Below, in pieces: positions 1-10,592 of a stretch of 64,000 nucleotides of DNA. The stretch comes from Porogramme epimiltina (lineage: Eukaryota; Basidiomycota; Agaricomycetes; Polyporales; Polyporaceae): NCBI GenBank assembly GCA_900155495.1, contig FTLJ01000221.1, positions 1 to 64,000 of the forward strand, in the 5' to 3' direction. Position numbers and translations under genes: made by a program. Below the pieces are notes generated by a model that worked only from the letters and a program-made list of their open reading frames with translations, was not told the origin of the DNA and ran no database searches. The first letter of the stretch is position 1. Each line of letters starts with the position of its first letter.

Positions 1-923
1 GCGCGATAACGATGAGGGCGGTGTATCATCCAGCCCCGTTCCACACGGGGTGTGACTTCGAGCTGGGAGGCCTTGTGCAGTTCCGGAAGTAAGTCGCAGC
101 CACATTTGGACACGGGAGCTCGTGCTTACCTTAGTGTCGTAGAAGTGTGTCTTAGCATCTCTATGCGCAGCGCAACTCACCCTGACCATACAACACAGCT
201 CTGATTGCCGGGAGATCGTGCGGACTGACTTCTGACCTTATCGTGCTTGTCCTGACCTGGCGACGGGCATGGCCCTTGAGCAACACTAGGGGCTTCAGAA
301 GTGCACTGTCCATGGTATTGTTCCAAGACGGTGAGTGTACACTCACCCGTATGAACCGTCTCCGCGATACTCATAATTCTTCGGTGTCTTGCTTCAGGGA
401 TCACATATTTTGTGTACGTAGTTATGCTGCCGGTTCTCGTGTTTCAGTAAGTAGCTGAACTTCGCGGCCACAGCGCACTGCTTTTCGCAAACCTCATTAG
501 TCTAGCTCTTATCGGTAACATTCGAGTACGTTCTGCCCACTTCGTATGGACGCCTCGACTCACGGACGAATATGCGCATCTGCCCTCTATAGATAGTCTT
601 CTTACTCATAGGCTGGATCACGACGTTCGTCTGTCTCCGCCTCCTCATATGCTCGCGCTAATCGCTTGTACCTTCCCAGAGTCACCGTAACCTTGACGTG
701 CCGGTTCATCCTCGACCTACATGAGGCCAGCACAGGTTCCCTCGCCATCCAGACGGCCAGCGAGCAGAGCTCGGGCGTGGCCAGTGCGCAGTGGCTGACG
801 ACGATGGAGGCATTCCCTGGGACGTCGTACGAGAGTAACGTATACGACGCCGTGGTGGGATGGTACCGCGGCTCCTCCCAATGGGACGACCCTGGCGACG
901 AGTTTGAGCTTGAGGTTCAATGA
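1..923 (+). CDS. DUF6533-family membrane protein, 3' half (5' end outside window)
   Basis: This is the C-terminal half of a fungal DUF6533 integral membrane protein of unknown function. The sequence matches the 3' part of the fuller copy at 25997-27739. Recognisable exons encode a transmembrane-like stretch containing DLIVLVLTWRRAWPL (near 235-280), a segment ending in LFQDG before a GT donor (about 330), a short hydrophobic exon ITYFVYVVMLPVLVF (about 400-445), NLISLALIGN (about 490-520), and a last exon with LTCRFILDLHEAS that ends at the stop at 921-923. The LTCRF.LDL motif sits where the family has a conserved SRFLLNLR segment after its last membrane helix. No stop or frameshift is obvious in these exons, but the start, the DUF6533 domain proper and any promoter lie to the left of the window, so whether the gene is intact cannot be judged. 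Confidence 0.6.
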
Positions 924-1150
924 ATGGGGTGACCGCTGTGTGCAACTTGTGCAAGCCTAGATGTCCAAGCTGGAAGGTAGCTATTTAATGTATAGTTATA
1001 TGATAACGTAGTCCTCCTTAATACATAGTATGATGCTGTGTTGAAACCATGAGCCATATTCAGCTGGAAGCTCGAAGTCAAGGTGATTTGCAGGGTTAAA
1101 GAGAAATGCTAGAAGATAGGCGATACTTGGGTTCGAACTTCGAACGAGTC
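1..1150 (+). repeat. Segmental duplicate of 26817-27965
   Basis: This stretch aligns colinearly with 26817-27965, including the introns of the DUF6533 gene and about 230 bases past its stop codon. The copies differ by scattered substitutions and small indels, so the duplication is not very recent. The left boundary cannot be seen because the window begins inside the repeat. Confidence 0.85.
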
Positions 1151-3089
1151 TCAGTGTCACCAGATAACGCCCAGCGAGCGTCGATCGAGATCTCAGTCCT
1201 CCGGTCCGGTATCTAAGCGATCACCGGAGCCGTGTCATCTTGTCCGGCGACGTTGGCGACGCAGCGTCTTCCTCAACATTCAACGCTGCCCTACCTCCTT
1301 CCTCGACGCTCGTCCACCCTGTACTATTCGAGCGTTTCACCTCCACTTTCTCTGATGCACATACCTGCACCTTTCCGTTCACCATGTCTCTCTTCTACCC
1401 ATACCCACTCCCGTGCAGGCGGGCGGTCCTGATGTCGTCGCCCCGGCTCGGGCTGTCTTAACGTCGTGAGTCAGTTTTCACCCTTCTTTTCCTCTCCTCA
1501 CACGTTGTTATTCTTCTAGCACCCGATGCTATGCGTCCTTGTGTCGCTCCTTTAACCCCGTTCGGAGAGCGGCGCATCGAGCCGTGCGCGGGTAGCTTCC
1601 AATCACCGCACCCATACCTGTCTTCTCGGTGTCGTCCCACTCTACTGTCCGCCTTGTGCCCCGCCAGGAATCAGGAACTCTTGCCCGGGGGCGACTTTGG
1701 CTACGGGTGACTCGTAGTGGAGTATGGCTTACGCGTAAGTCTTTTCCATCTCCGACTCGCCCCCCCCATCGCTGAGGATCTTCGGCACATTGCATAGGTC
1801 CCGTACCCCACCTTTGCCCGCCGTCCTCGCGTCCTGTGGTATATCCCGCTGCGATATGTTATTCAGCACTTCAATTCTCGTTTTGTGCCCCTCCCGTCCA
1901 GTCGGTGGGGTACTCGCTGCACACTCAGTTACGCAAGACCTCTCACCATCGCGTACGGGGCACCTGATTTAACTCTGTCGCTTGGTGAGCCCAGGCTACT
2001 AGATACGTGTTGCGAGTCATCTCCCAATCCCTCTCCCTCTTCGATATAGACGATCGTTCAAGACTGCCCCTTACTACCATGTCCACGAACGGGGTTCTCT
2101 CCGTCTACCCATTCTTCCATCCTGTCGGTACGTTTCCACTCCTTGTGCGTTAGTCATGTTTATGACTGGAATACGAGTACCCGTAGATCATCCCGACATA
2201 ATCGTCAACTATTCTTCATTTCCCCTCACGCCAAAGCGCACAGGGTGTGTCGACCGTTATCCCATGTGGGCCCTTCCCCTGCTATACCAAGCGGGCCCCC
2301 CTCTCTTGAAGCGCCTCATCACGAACACCGTCCATAGTTCGATTGCGTCTCGCTCAGCCACCCCATCGCAGCTGTCGATCTCGCTCGACGACCGTCAGTA
2401 TTTCCCAGAGCAGATCATGGACAATCGCCGCGGCACACGTCGCTCGTGCGCGGGGCTGACCTTCCCCAGAACTTATCACGCCTCGCGCGCCCCGCAAGCG
2501 GCGATCACGATGCCTCACGCGATCGTGTATGTGACGACGCGTCGCCGTGTCTCTCAGACGCATGAAGAGAAGTAGACGAACCCCCCCTGGACGGCGACGG
2601 GCCATGGAAGGTGCACGCACGACATTCGGAAGGATGGACCTACCTACGGTCTTCATGTTACGCGTCGCCCCAACACACCAAGCTGATGCTCAGCTGAAGA
2701 TCCGTACAGAAACGTTCCTGTACATCGTTTCTCCATACGGACCACCCTTGGGTTCGGGCGCGGGTGCCACAACGGAAAGCCTGCAGCGGGCTGGAGGCAT
2801 GTCTTCCCCATATAATGCTTCTGTAATTTGGCGAGCTGACCGGTATGTGCTCTCAGCAGCTTGTACACTTGGTTGTTCGTGGCCGGCGTCGCATCCTGCC
2901 ACTCGCTAAACCGTCCTCGCGCCCTGCCACAAGAGTTTGAAACGATTGGGAGAGACAGCCTTCAATACTGGCCCCACACTCGCTGTCTCTCTCATCCCGC
3001 CCCCGCTCTGCTTAGCCAGCCGACGCGCTGCGCGAGTCTCTACGGCCACGCTCCCTCCTCTGCTTCCATGGACAGCACCCTGCGCTGGA
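1151..3089. other. No recognisable gene
   Basis: No family could be recognised here. The longest forward open frame not tied to a repeat (2156-2575, 139 codons) has no domain I know and no convincing splice context. The stretch is pyrimidine-rich in parts, as in introns or untranslated regions. It may be decayed gene sequence. Confidence 0.4.
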
Positions 3090-4126
3090 CTCGGCTTTCA
3101 CTCGCCGCCCTTGGTCTACCCGACATCGCTTCCTCGGGTCCGGCGTAACATGTTCTGTGCTCCCGTGCCGTGGGAGCGACCAGCGCAGGGCGCCACATCG
3201 ACTGTCGTTTGGATGTCTGGCCCCTCTGCACGACGTCGTCGACCGCTCATAGCGTCAATTCGCGCGCACGAATCGCGCGGGCACCTTTCCCGCACCCGTG
3301 CCATCTCCGTTGGCTGTGCGTTAACCCGCCACAACCCGCAATGGGCACGCACGCCGCCCTCGTCCCCTCGCGCGGGGCCGCCGGCGTACTTGGGTGTCAC
3401 AGCGCTGAAGACACTTAGCCGGACGGTCCTCCCCGCCTGGCAACGTGCCTCGCCCTATACGTGGAGTTTGTGGGAGACCTGCAGCGCTGGCTGTATGCGT
3501 CCCGAACTGTTTCAGTGGCGCCGCGCGCTGCTACCGACGGCCCCGTCTCTCTCCCGAGTGGCCTTGGGGAGGCTTTATGTGGCGCGCTGCGCTGCCCGTC
3601 CGCCCTTACCATACCGCGCTACATGGAACACGTTACGATCGCACATATGTGCGATGTCCTTGGTCTGGATGCCCGGGCGGACGCGGTGGAAGGGCTGGTG
3701 CTTCGGGGGGGGGGGCTTAGGGATGTCAGCGCGCCTTGTCAACGCGCCTCCAACAATGCACCGTCGACCTGCACCAAGCTCCCAGCGTCCGTCTTCCGGC
3801 CACCGCGCGCACGCGCCCCGTCTGCCAAGCCCATCCGAGGGCGGCGCGCGCCGGCCACGTTGAGCGCCGCGCGCAGGCTCGAGCTCGCCAGTTCCCTTCT
3901 ATCCTACGCCGATGCCACCGCGGCCGCTGCCCGTAGCCGGCGCGTGGCCGCCTGCGCTGTGCCCGTCATACTGCCCCCCCTCGACCCCCGCGAGCTGTTG
4001 GTTGTGCAGTGGCGGCCCTCGCGAGGCCCGACCGGGAGCTCCGTAACACTGTCAGACCCAACTCGGAGGCGCGGGCGCGGCAGGGCGGGGGTTGAGGTTT
4101 TGCGGGCTGCAACTGCGGGATACTGA
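3090..4126 (+). repeat. Unrecognised repeat family, copy A (possible gene relic)
   Basis: The sequence recurs, diverged, at 8010-8700 (copy B) and about 8700-9580 (copy C). Landmarks in the same order include GCGCTGAAGA, a stretch reading VEFVGDL, CGTTACGATCGCACATATGTG, a G-run, CACCAAGCTCCCAG, GATGCCACCGCGGCCGC and CGGGAGCTCCGTAAC. Copy A has open frames of 308 codons (2937-3863) and 221 codons (3461-4126) in different phases. Copy B has an in-frame stop just after the VEFVGDL-equivalent segment and copy C has several. I do not recognise a protein family. It could be a decayed gene family or a non-coding repeat that happens to be open in one copy. Confidence 0.55.
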
Positions 4127-6599
4127 GGTGACGTGGAGGCGTGTGTTGTTGTATTGGGCTGAGTTGGGGTGTTTGAGGCTCCCCGCGCGTGCGTCCGATG
4201 GAGGATCGAGAACGGCCGAGTGTCGGGGCATGGTTGCCGGGACGTGTTAGTAGGTCCATGCTTAATGCTTCGCATTTCGGTTTTCTCATGTTCAGTTAAA
4301 GGGCTACTGCAATCCTAATGGCCTGTTATATCAATAGCGTGCCGCATGCGCTGATGCACATTCATCGTACACGCTCCGTGGTGCTCCCGACCCAACAGAC
4401 TCCCCATCATAAGTCGACCCTCTCTTGACTCCTTCGTCCGTTCTTGACCTATCCTACCTTCAAGTCAAGACAATCCCGTTGGCAACGGGACTCATGCTGT
4501 CGGTGCCTGAACCTACCATCGGTGCGGGCGCGATTCCGCCGTCAACTTCCCTCCCCTCGCCGCCGCGCACACTCGCTCTCCACAGCCCGCTGGCGTCCTC
4601 TTTCCCATGTCCAATGTACGCGATCTTGGTTGCCGTTATTGGCACCAAGCGTCGTGCGGCGAGGTGCTTATCTCTGTAGCAGCTGTGACGGCCTTGTTGA
4701 CACGACGGATGTGGCCGACGCGCGGTCGAGGTGGTATTGATAGCGTGTTGTTGCGCAGCATGCATGAATGGAGGCTTCACGAGGGTGATCACTGAAGAGG
4801 CGGCGGTCGTCGTGCCCATGCGGTCTCGCGTGCTCGTAAACCAGAAATTTATTTATGTTTTCAAATAGCATACACGAGACCAGTAGCGTGCAGCAGTGTC
4901 TGACTTCAGCGATACGTAGTTCTTATGAGTAGCGGCCGCCGAAGTGGACGATCCGCATCGTCAAACAGCTAAACAACTCGATGCTGACATTCATGTAAAG
5001 CCTTGCACGGTCCATCGCGATCCATGATCCATGATGCTGCAGCGCACGTAGGTTGACATGCCGTCTCGTCATCCGCGGGTAGTTGCACGTCTGCTGGTTG
5101 TCGAGCAAGGTCAAAAGGGAGTATTTTGCACGCTTGTCGAGTACTTGTCCGCGGCCTAGCTGATAACTCGACAGGAGACGGAAAACGGGGAGAGGGAAAA
5201 CGTAGAACGGGCCACCGACTCTGCCAGTACATGGCTGAAGAGGTCCCAGGACGTTCGCACCCGTAAACAGCGGCTGGGTTGCTGCACGCATCGAGTCAGA
5301 ATTGTCAAACGGGCAACGGGATCATCACAGAAATGAACGCACCCGGTCACTGCATGGCGCGGAATGCATGTTTGGTTCAGGTCTCCGATGGACAGAGCTA
5401 GGAACGACCAACGTGCGTTGGTTTCTGCGAGTGGATTGGACTAGGACTTCATTAGAGGTATTTGGGGTTGTTAGTTCGTTCGCAGCAGCACGAGAGTGAT
5501 AAAGGAGCAGGCCCGAAGAGTTGCACGCACACAGTGAGCGTTTGGGAGAGCTTGGGTATCCGATACAGCCCAGGATTTCATCATGAACATGTACTCGCTT
5601 TAACATGTACGACGGACTAGAGCTCACCATGGTCTCCTTCTCATGATGCTCTTGCTTCCATCCACAGACGTTCCGGGACGCCAGAAACTTAACTGGATCG
5701 GTGGGCGTCAGGCTGAGCCATCCAGGGAGTTATCCGGTACTCACCTCCAGAGGGAAAGACATCTGGAGGAGACCAGAGTACAGGCCTCAATGCTTCGGTG
5801 GCGTCGTTGGGTAGGCCTAGCGAGGCTAGGTCATGTTTAGATGAGGATAGGCGTATACAGTATGGATGACGAGGGGTGGACGCTCACGAGCGCCGTGGGT
5901 GTTACAACCATGCTAGGGCACCCGAATGCTTCACAGGAGCTCAGCCGAGATTCTACAAAATGCTGCATACTAGCTGGTTGAGTATGCTCCCTAGAAGTTC
6001 AGCGTAGAGACTACGTACTCGTGATTGATACCCTAGCACAACTCCGAGCTATGCTCCACCTCCCTCTAGTGCCGTCATTGGATCAAGAGGTGTGGCGCAG
6101 TAATGTCTTTGATTGCGGAAAGAAGAGGATGGATCCTGGGGGTATGCATTTCACGAGAGTACGTACTTGTGTATGTACATCCTAGCATGCATAATTTTAG
6201 GCTGCGAATAGACCATAAGACGCGATAACAGATATACCAAGGAGGGTGGTGGGAGGGTGCCACTCACTGGGTCCAAGTAGCTGTTGAACAGGTGGGAGCG
6301 GCGAGGTACCACCTTCAAATCGGCACGATGGTGGAAAGAGGATGGTGAAGTCACTGTTTGTCGGGGGCTGGGAGCATCGGTTCGGCGCAACTTTGGCTGT
6401 CTGAGGGTTCTATCGGGAGATCGCATGGCGAAAACGGGGTAGATGAGAATGAAGTACGACGGGGGGAGAGCGTATGCGAGAGGCGGCAGGATAGGTAGGT
6501 GTCGGGCTGTGTCGGGGCAGGAGCGGTACGAGGGAGTCTGCGAGACCAGGGTGACGCATGCGGGTTAATGTGACATCATGGTCACGATCATGGTCACAT
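4127..6599. other. No recognisable gene
   Basis: Only short overlapping frames on both strands are present, none with a recognisable domain or a chain of splice sites. No tandem or inverted repeat stands out. This looks like relic intergenic DNA. Confidence 0.4.
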
Positions 6600-7420
6600 C
6601 CCCGGCGCGTTGAAAATGCTCGGTCGTGAGTCACGCTTGCTGAGATTGGGCTTGCAATTGCACGCACTCCTCGACGCACGGGCTTCCTGTCAGGTCTCTC
6701 TATTCTCGACTGCCACGCCCGTCAAGCCGCTCGCACAGTACGTGATCCTTCGATGGGCGAATTCGAACCTGCCGTCCGACGCGAGGTGGACCCGTGGCTG
6801 ACTCCGCACAAACCTTGGCTGTCCAGCGCTTGGCCTCCAGCCAATCCTCTCAGCTCTGACCTGTCTCAAAAATAGCTCGTGCGGCGAGGTGGACTGTATC
6901 TCACCCCACTGGCGTCTTCGCTTCCCCTCCGCTGCTTCTTTCCGATGCTCTTCGGTGTCACCTGCAGTCGGTGGCCATGGGCCAGACGGTGGCCGGGCGA
7001 CTTGCAGACATCGCCCCTCGTCGTTCCTCCCATGGACGTCCAATAGTACTCTCGGCCCTCCACCGCTAGACCCTGAGCTCGGGCAATGCATGTGTTCTGG
7101 AATCCAGACGTCTGGCAACCCCTGGTCCTGCCGCAAACCTGCGTGCGCCTCACGCCTGTCTACTGTAGCGCTCCCCTCAAGTTTCAACCTCACACGCGTC
7201 CTGCTGCGCCTGGTATGGGGATCAGAGTCATCAGACTGCCACTTCGGTCGCTGTCCAGTCCCTCGTACCTTCGAGTTCCCTTCATGTCTATGCGTACTTG
7301 GCCGCCGCTTCGGTGGACATGCACGCTGAAGCGCCTGAGCATCTCATCTCCTATAGGGACGCGAGAGGGACTCGATATTCTACTGGATCGTTCTTATTTC
7401 TATTTCGATGGACAACGCGC
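6600..7420 (+). other. Possible relic resembling 16650-17400
   Basis: Short similarities suggest homology with the segment upstream of the second NLR. Both hold a CCGCTGCTTCTTT-like run followed by CTTCGGTGTC, and both hold a block around GGACGTCTGGCAA / GGACGTCTGGCCAA. No protein family was recognised. The segment lies just before the orphan NLR 5' copy, which is the arrangement seen at 16.6-17.9 kb. The similarity is weak and was judged by eye. Confidence 0.3.
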
Positions 7421-7477
7421 TAGTTTGCTGAGCTTGGGCGGAGGTAATCGATGGGTTCTAGCAAATGGAGGAGGGCG

Positions 7478-7980
7478 CTAGCATACTGGAGGCCACGAGT
7501 AGCACGGATGGCAGAAAGAGAAGTGCGAATGTATTGGGAAGCGGGAAACGGAAACAGCTCAAGCGCGTCAGTCTTGTCCCTTGATCTATAGGTGCGTGTC
7601 TTCAACATCTGCGCGATTGGCTCTAACCTCAAGCGTAAAATTGGCATTTGTAACGATAGTTGACTTTGAAAATGATATTTATAAACAACCACCGTTGATC
7701 TCGCAGTCTCAGAGACCCTCTCATGTTCGTACGATGAGTGCACACCATGCTCACGCTTTTCTTGCTTGACGCAGAGGTGCGGACTGGCGGACGCTGCCCC
7801 TCCGCTTCGAGCTGACAGCGTGTTTCCCCGCACCCCCGCCGCCCATTGATAACGACGCCTAGGTCTTCATAGCGCTTAACTTCTGCTTCTTGACACACAC
7901 GCCCATACATCCCGTGCTCATCCTGCACGAGATCGCGTGCAGATAGCCACCACCCCCCTCGGAAGCAATATCAGCCAATG
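7478..7980 (+). repeat. Orphan copy of the NLR upstream region
   Basis: The segment is colinear with the 5' region of the first NLR gene (9995-10470) and its last 120 bases also match upstream of the second NLR gene (17676-17790). Shared landmarks are GCCACGAGTR, GTATTGGGAAG, ATAGTTGACTTTG, TTGATAACGACGCC, TTCATAGCGC and CCCCTCGGAAGCAATATCA. Upstream of the true genes the conserved block lies about 120-240 bases before the start codon. Here it runs into repeat copy B, and no NLR coding sequence follows. Confidence 0.75.
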
Positions 7981-8009
7981 TCCGGTTCCCGCGCGCGTAC
8001 CGGTTTCCC

Positions 8010-8700
8010 GCGTCCGCGCCATCTTGCCGGGCCCTGCAACGAGCACGCACACCGCCTTATTCCCCGCCGCGCAGGGCCAACGACGCACCTAAGCGTCGCA
8101 GCGCTGAAGATAGTTAGCTGAACGATCCTGCCTGCCTGTCGATGTGCCTCGCCCCATACATGGAGTTTGTGGGGGACCTGCGGCGCTAGTTGTATGTGTC
8201 CCGCACTACTGAGGTAGTGCTGCGCGTCGCTACCCCCTTCTCTCTCTCGAGTGGCCTTGGGGTGGCTTTTGGGGCTCACGCGTTGCCCGTCCGCCCTTGC
8301 GATGCGGCGCTATGCCCGTAAACGCTATATGCAGGGGAAACTTGCCCAAACGCGGCTCAAGGAAGACGTTACGATCGCGCGTATGTGCAACGCTCTTGCT
8401 CGGGATGCGCGGGAGGACGCCGCAGAACGGCTGGCGCCTAATGGGGGGGGAGGCTTAGGTTGAGTTGTAGGACACCAGCGCGCCCTGCCAATGCGCGCCC
8501 TGCCAATGCGCCTCCTACAACACGCCGCCGGGATGCACCAAGCTCCCAGAGCCTGTCTTCCAGCCACCGCGCCCGGGCGCCCCGCGCGATCCGCCACGCG
8601 CACCCGAGGACCGCACCCGGGGGCCACGTTGGGTAGCGCCGCGCGCAGGCTCGCAAGCCCCCTTCTACCCTAGGCCGATGCCGCCGCGGCCGCTTCCCTG
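8010..8700 (+). repeat. Unrecognised repeat family, copy B
   Basis: Colinear with copy A (3090-4126). The segment equivalent to VEFVGDL reads MEFVGDL and hits an in-frame stop two codons later. Other landmarks kept are ACGTTACGATCGC, a G-run followed by GGCTTAGG, ACCAAGCTCCCAGAG and GGCCGATGCCGCCGCGGCCGC. A short direct duplication (GCGCCCTGCCAAT, twice) lies near 8480-8510. Copy C follows immediately, giving a head-to-tail pair. Confidence 0.55.
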
Positions 8701-9580
8701 GGCCTCTGTGCGCGACGCGCCGCCCCTGTCGACCGCTCGACGCGGTCATTCGAGCGCAAGTCCCGCGCGTGCGCCATCTGGGCACGTACGCCGCTCTATT
8801 CCCCACCACTCAGTGCCAACGGTGTACGAAGGCGTCATAGAGCCGAGGATGATCAACCACACGATCTCTCCACCTGTCGATGCGCTTTGCCCCAGGGAGC
8901 GGGGTTTTGAGGGCCGGCAGCGGTGACTGTATGCGTCCCGAACCGCCGCGGTAGTGCCGCGCGCCGTTACTGACGCCCCCCCTCACCCTCCCTCGTGGCC
9001 TTAGGGCGGCGTTTGCAGCGCGCGCCGCATGTTCGCCCTTACAATCCTGCGCTGTGCACGTCAGCAATCCACGCGAGGCGAACTTGCCCAAGCGCGCTTC
9101 CCCGGAGACGGCGCGGTCGCACACATGGCGGCAATGCTTTAGGTAGGGATACTCAAGAGGACGTCATGGAACGGCGAGCGCACCGCGGCGGAGGGCTTGG
9201 GTCGTAGGGAGCGTGTCTCGAAAACGGGCGTCTGGCAATGCACTATCATGCGGCACCAAGCCACCAAAGCCCCTCTCCAGACCCCACACGGTCCCCCTGC
9301 AGTCCGCCACGCATATTCAAGGACGACTCGTGCGCGCCGAGTTCATTGAGGGGCTACGCGCGTGGGCTTGTCCGTACCTCTCTAGCCCCCGACCCCGCTG
9401 CGGCTGCTTCCCATGGCTAACGCCTGGCCTTGTGTGCTGTACCCGCCGTTGTAGCAGCCTTGGACCTCGCGGGTTGTTGTGGATTGTGCCGTGGCAGCCC
9501 GCGCGAGGCGCGATCGGGAGCTCCGCAACCCAATGTAGCTTGTGTTCACAGGGCCGTGTTTCCGTGACAGACCCCCAGGA
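8701..9580 (+). repeat. Unrecognised repeat family, copy C
   Basis: The most diverged copy, directly after copy B in the same orientation. It keeps GTATGCGTCCCGAACCG, GAACTTGCCCAAGCGCG (shared with copy B), GGAGGGCTTGGGT, the pair CACGCATATTCAAGG / CGCGCCGAGTTC, and the terminal CGATCGGGAGCTCCGCAAC shared with copy A. Stops occur in all frames. Confidence 0.45.
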
Positions 9581-9994
9581 ACCTCGCTGTCCTGTCAATT
9601 CGTGACCAAGCACCACTTCCCCGTACACCCGCCCGTGGTAACGCGTACTGATAGCTGGTCACGATCGGCCACGGTCAAGCCATCGTCCGCTCACTGCACA
9701 GTGCATACCATTCTGCACAATGCACGAGGTATAACGGATGTCTGGGAGGTAGACTACCGAGACTGGGCTTGCCATGATAATTTTAGTAGTATTGTCTATC
9801 ATGTACTAGATGGTTCCTAATGACTTGTGTTTTGTATAAATTCAACGGGCATGTGGTAACAGCTGATCCACCCTGACCAGGTCGAGCATACAAACTCCTT
9901 ACCTCATCATCAATCAGACCGGCGTCCAGAAATGGCCCACTCTACTCAAGTGCAGAGGTATCCGACGAGCTCTAGAAATTGAAGAAAGTTGGAG
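9581..9994. other. Intergenic, nothing recognised
   Basis: Short spacer between repeat copy C and the conserved NLR 5' region. No open frame of note and no repeat recognised. Confidence 0.4.
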
Positions 9995-10592
9995 TCCTGG
10001 AATTGAAGCCACGAGTGACATGGATGGCGGGAAGAGAAGTGCCGGTGTATTGGGAAGTGGGAACGAAAATTGCTCGAGCGCGCCAGTTGGGTCGCTCTGT
10101 AGGTGCGTGTATCCAATACCTGCGCGACCCGCCCTGACCCCGACCGTAGGACCAGCATTTGTTACAATAGTTGACTTTGTAATCTCGAACAGGTATCCAC
10201 GTAGAGACCCCCCCTTGTTCGCACCCAGAGCGCAAGCGTGGTGTACGCTCTTCTTGCTTGACGTAGACACGCAAACTTGCAGACTCTGTCCCTTCGCTTT
10301 GGTGACAGCGTGTTCACCCGCATTTCCACCGCCCTTTGATAACGACGCCCAGGTGTTCATAGCGCCTGCCCTCTGCTTCTTTGACACAAACGCCCGCACG
10401 TCCCGTGCCCATCCTACGCGACATCGCGTGTAAATGGCCACCACGCCCCTCGGAAGCAATATCAATCAACCTCGAATGTCGTCGCGCGTCCTCGCCGTCC
10501 CCGCCTCTTCACTGTCCGCTCACTTTCCCCACTGTCTGCGCCCTCTTCCCCTGTGAGCAGTCCTCAATACATCATCCAGGCTCGTACAAGAC
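9995..10592 (+). promoter_or_regulatory. Conserved 5' region of NLR 1
   Basis: The stretch just before the first NLR start codon is duplicated at 7478-7980, and its core (about 10355-10470) also appears at 17676-17790 before NLR 2. The core holds TTCATAGCGC, CTTTGACACAMACGCC, a CGACATCGCGTGTAA block and GCCACCACGCCCCTCGG, followed by a pyrimidine-rich leader up to the ATG. Conservation across three copies while surrounding sequence diverges suggests a promoter or 5' leader, but shared ancestry alone could explain it. Confidence 0.5.

Noticed and set aside
2937..3863. A 308-codon frame in repeat copy A
   Set aside because: Overlaps another long frame in a different phase; neither frame is kept open in copies B and C, and no domain was recognised. 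Reported as a repeat rather than a gene.
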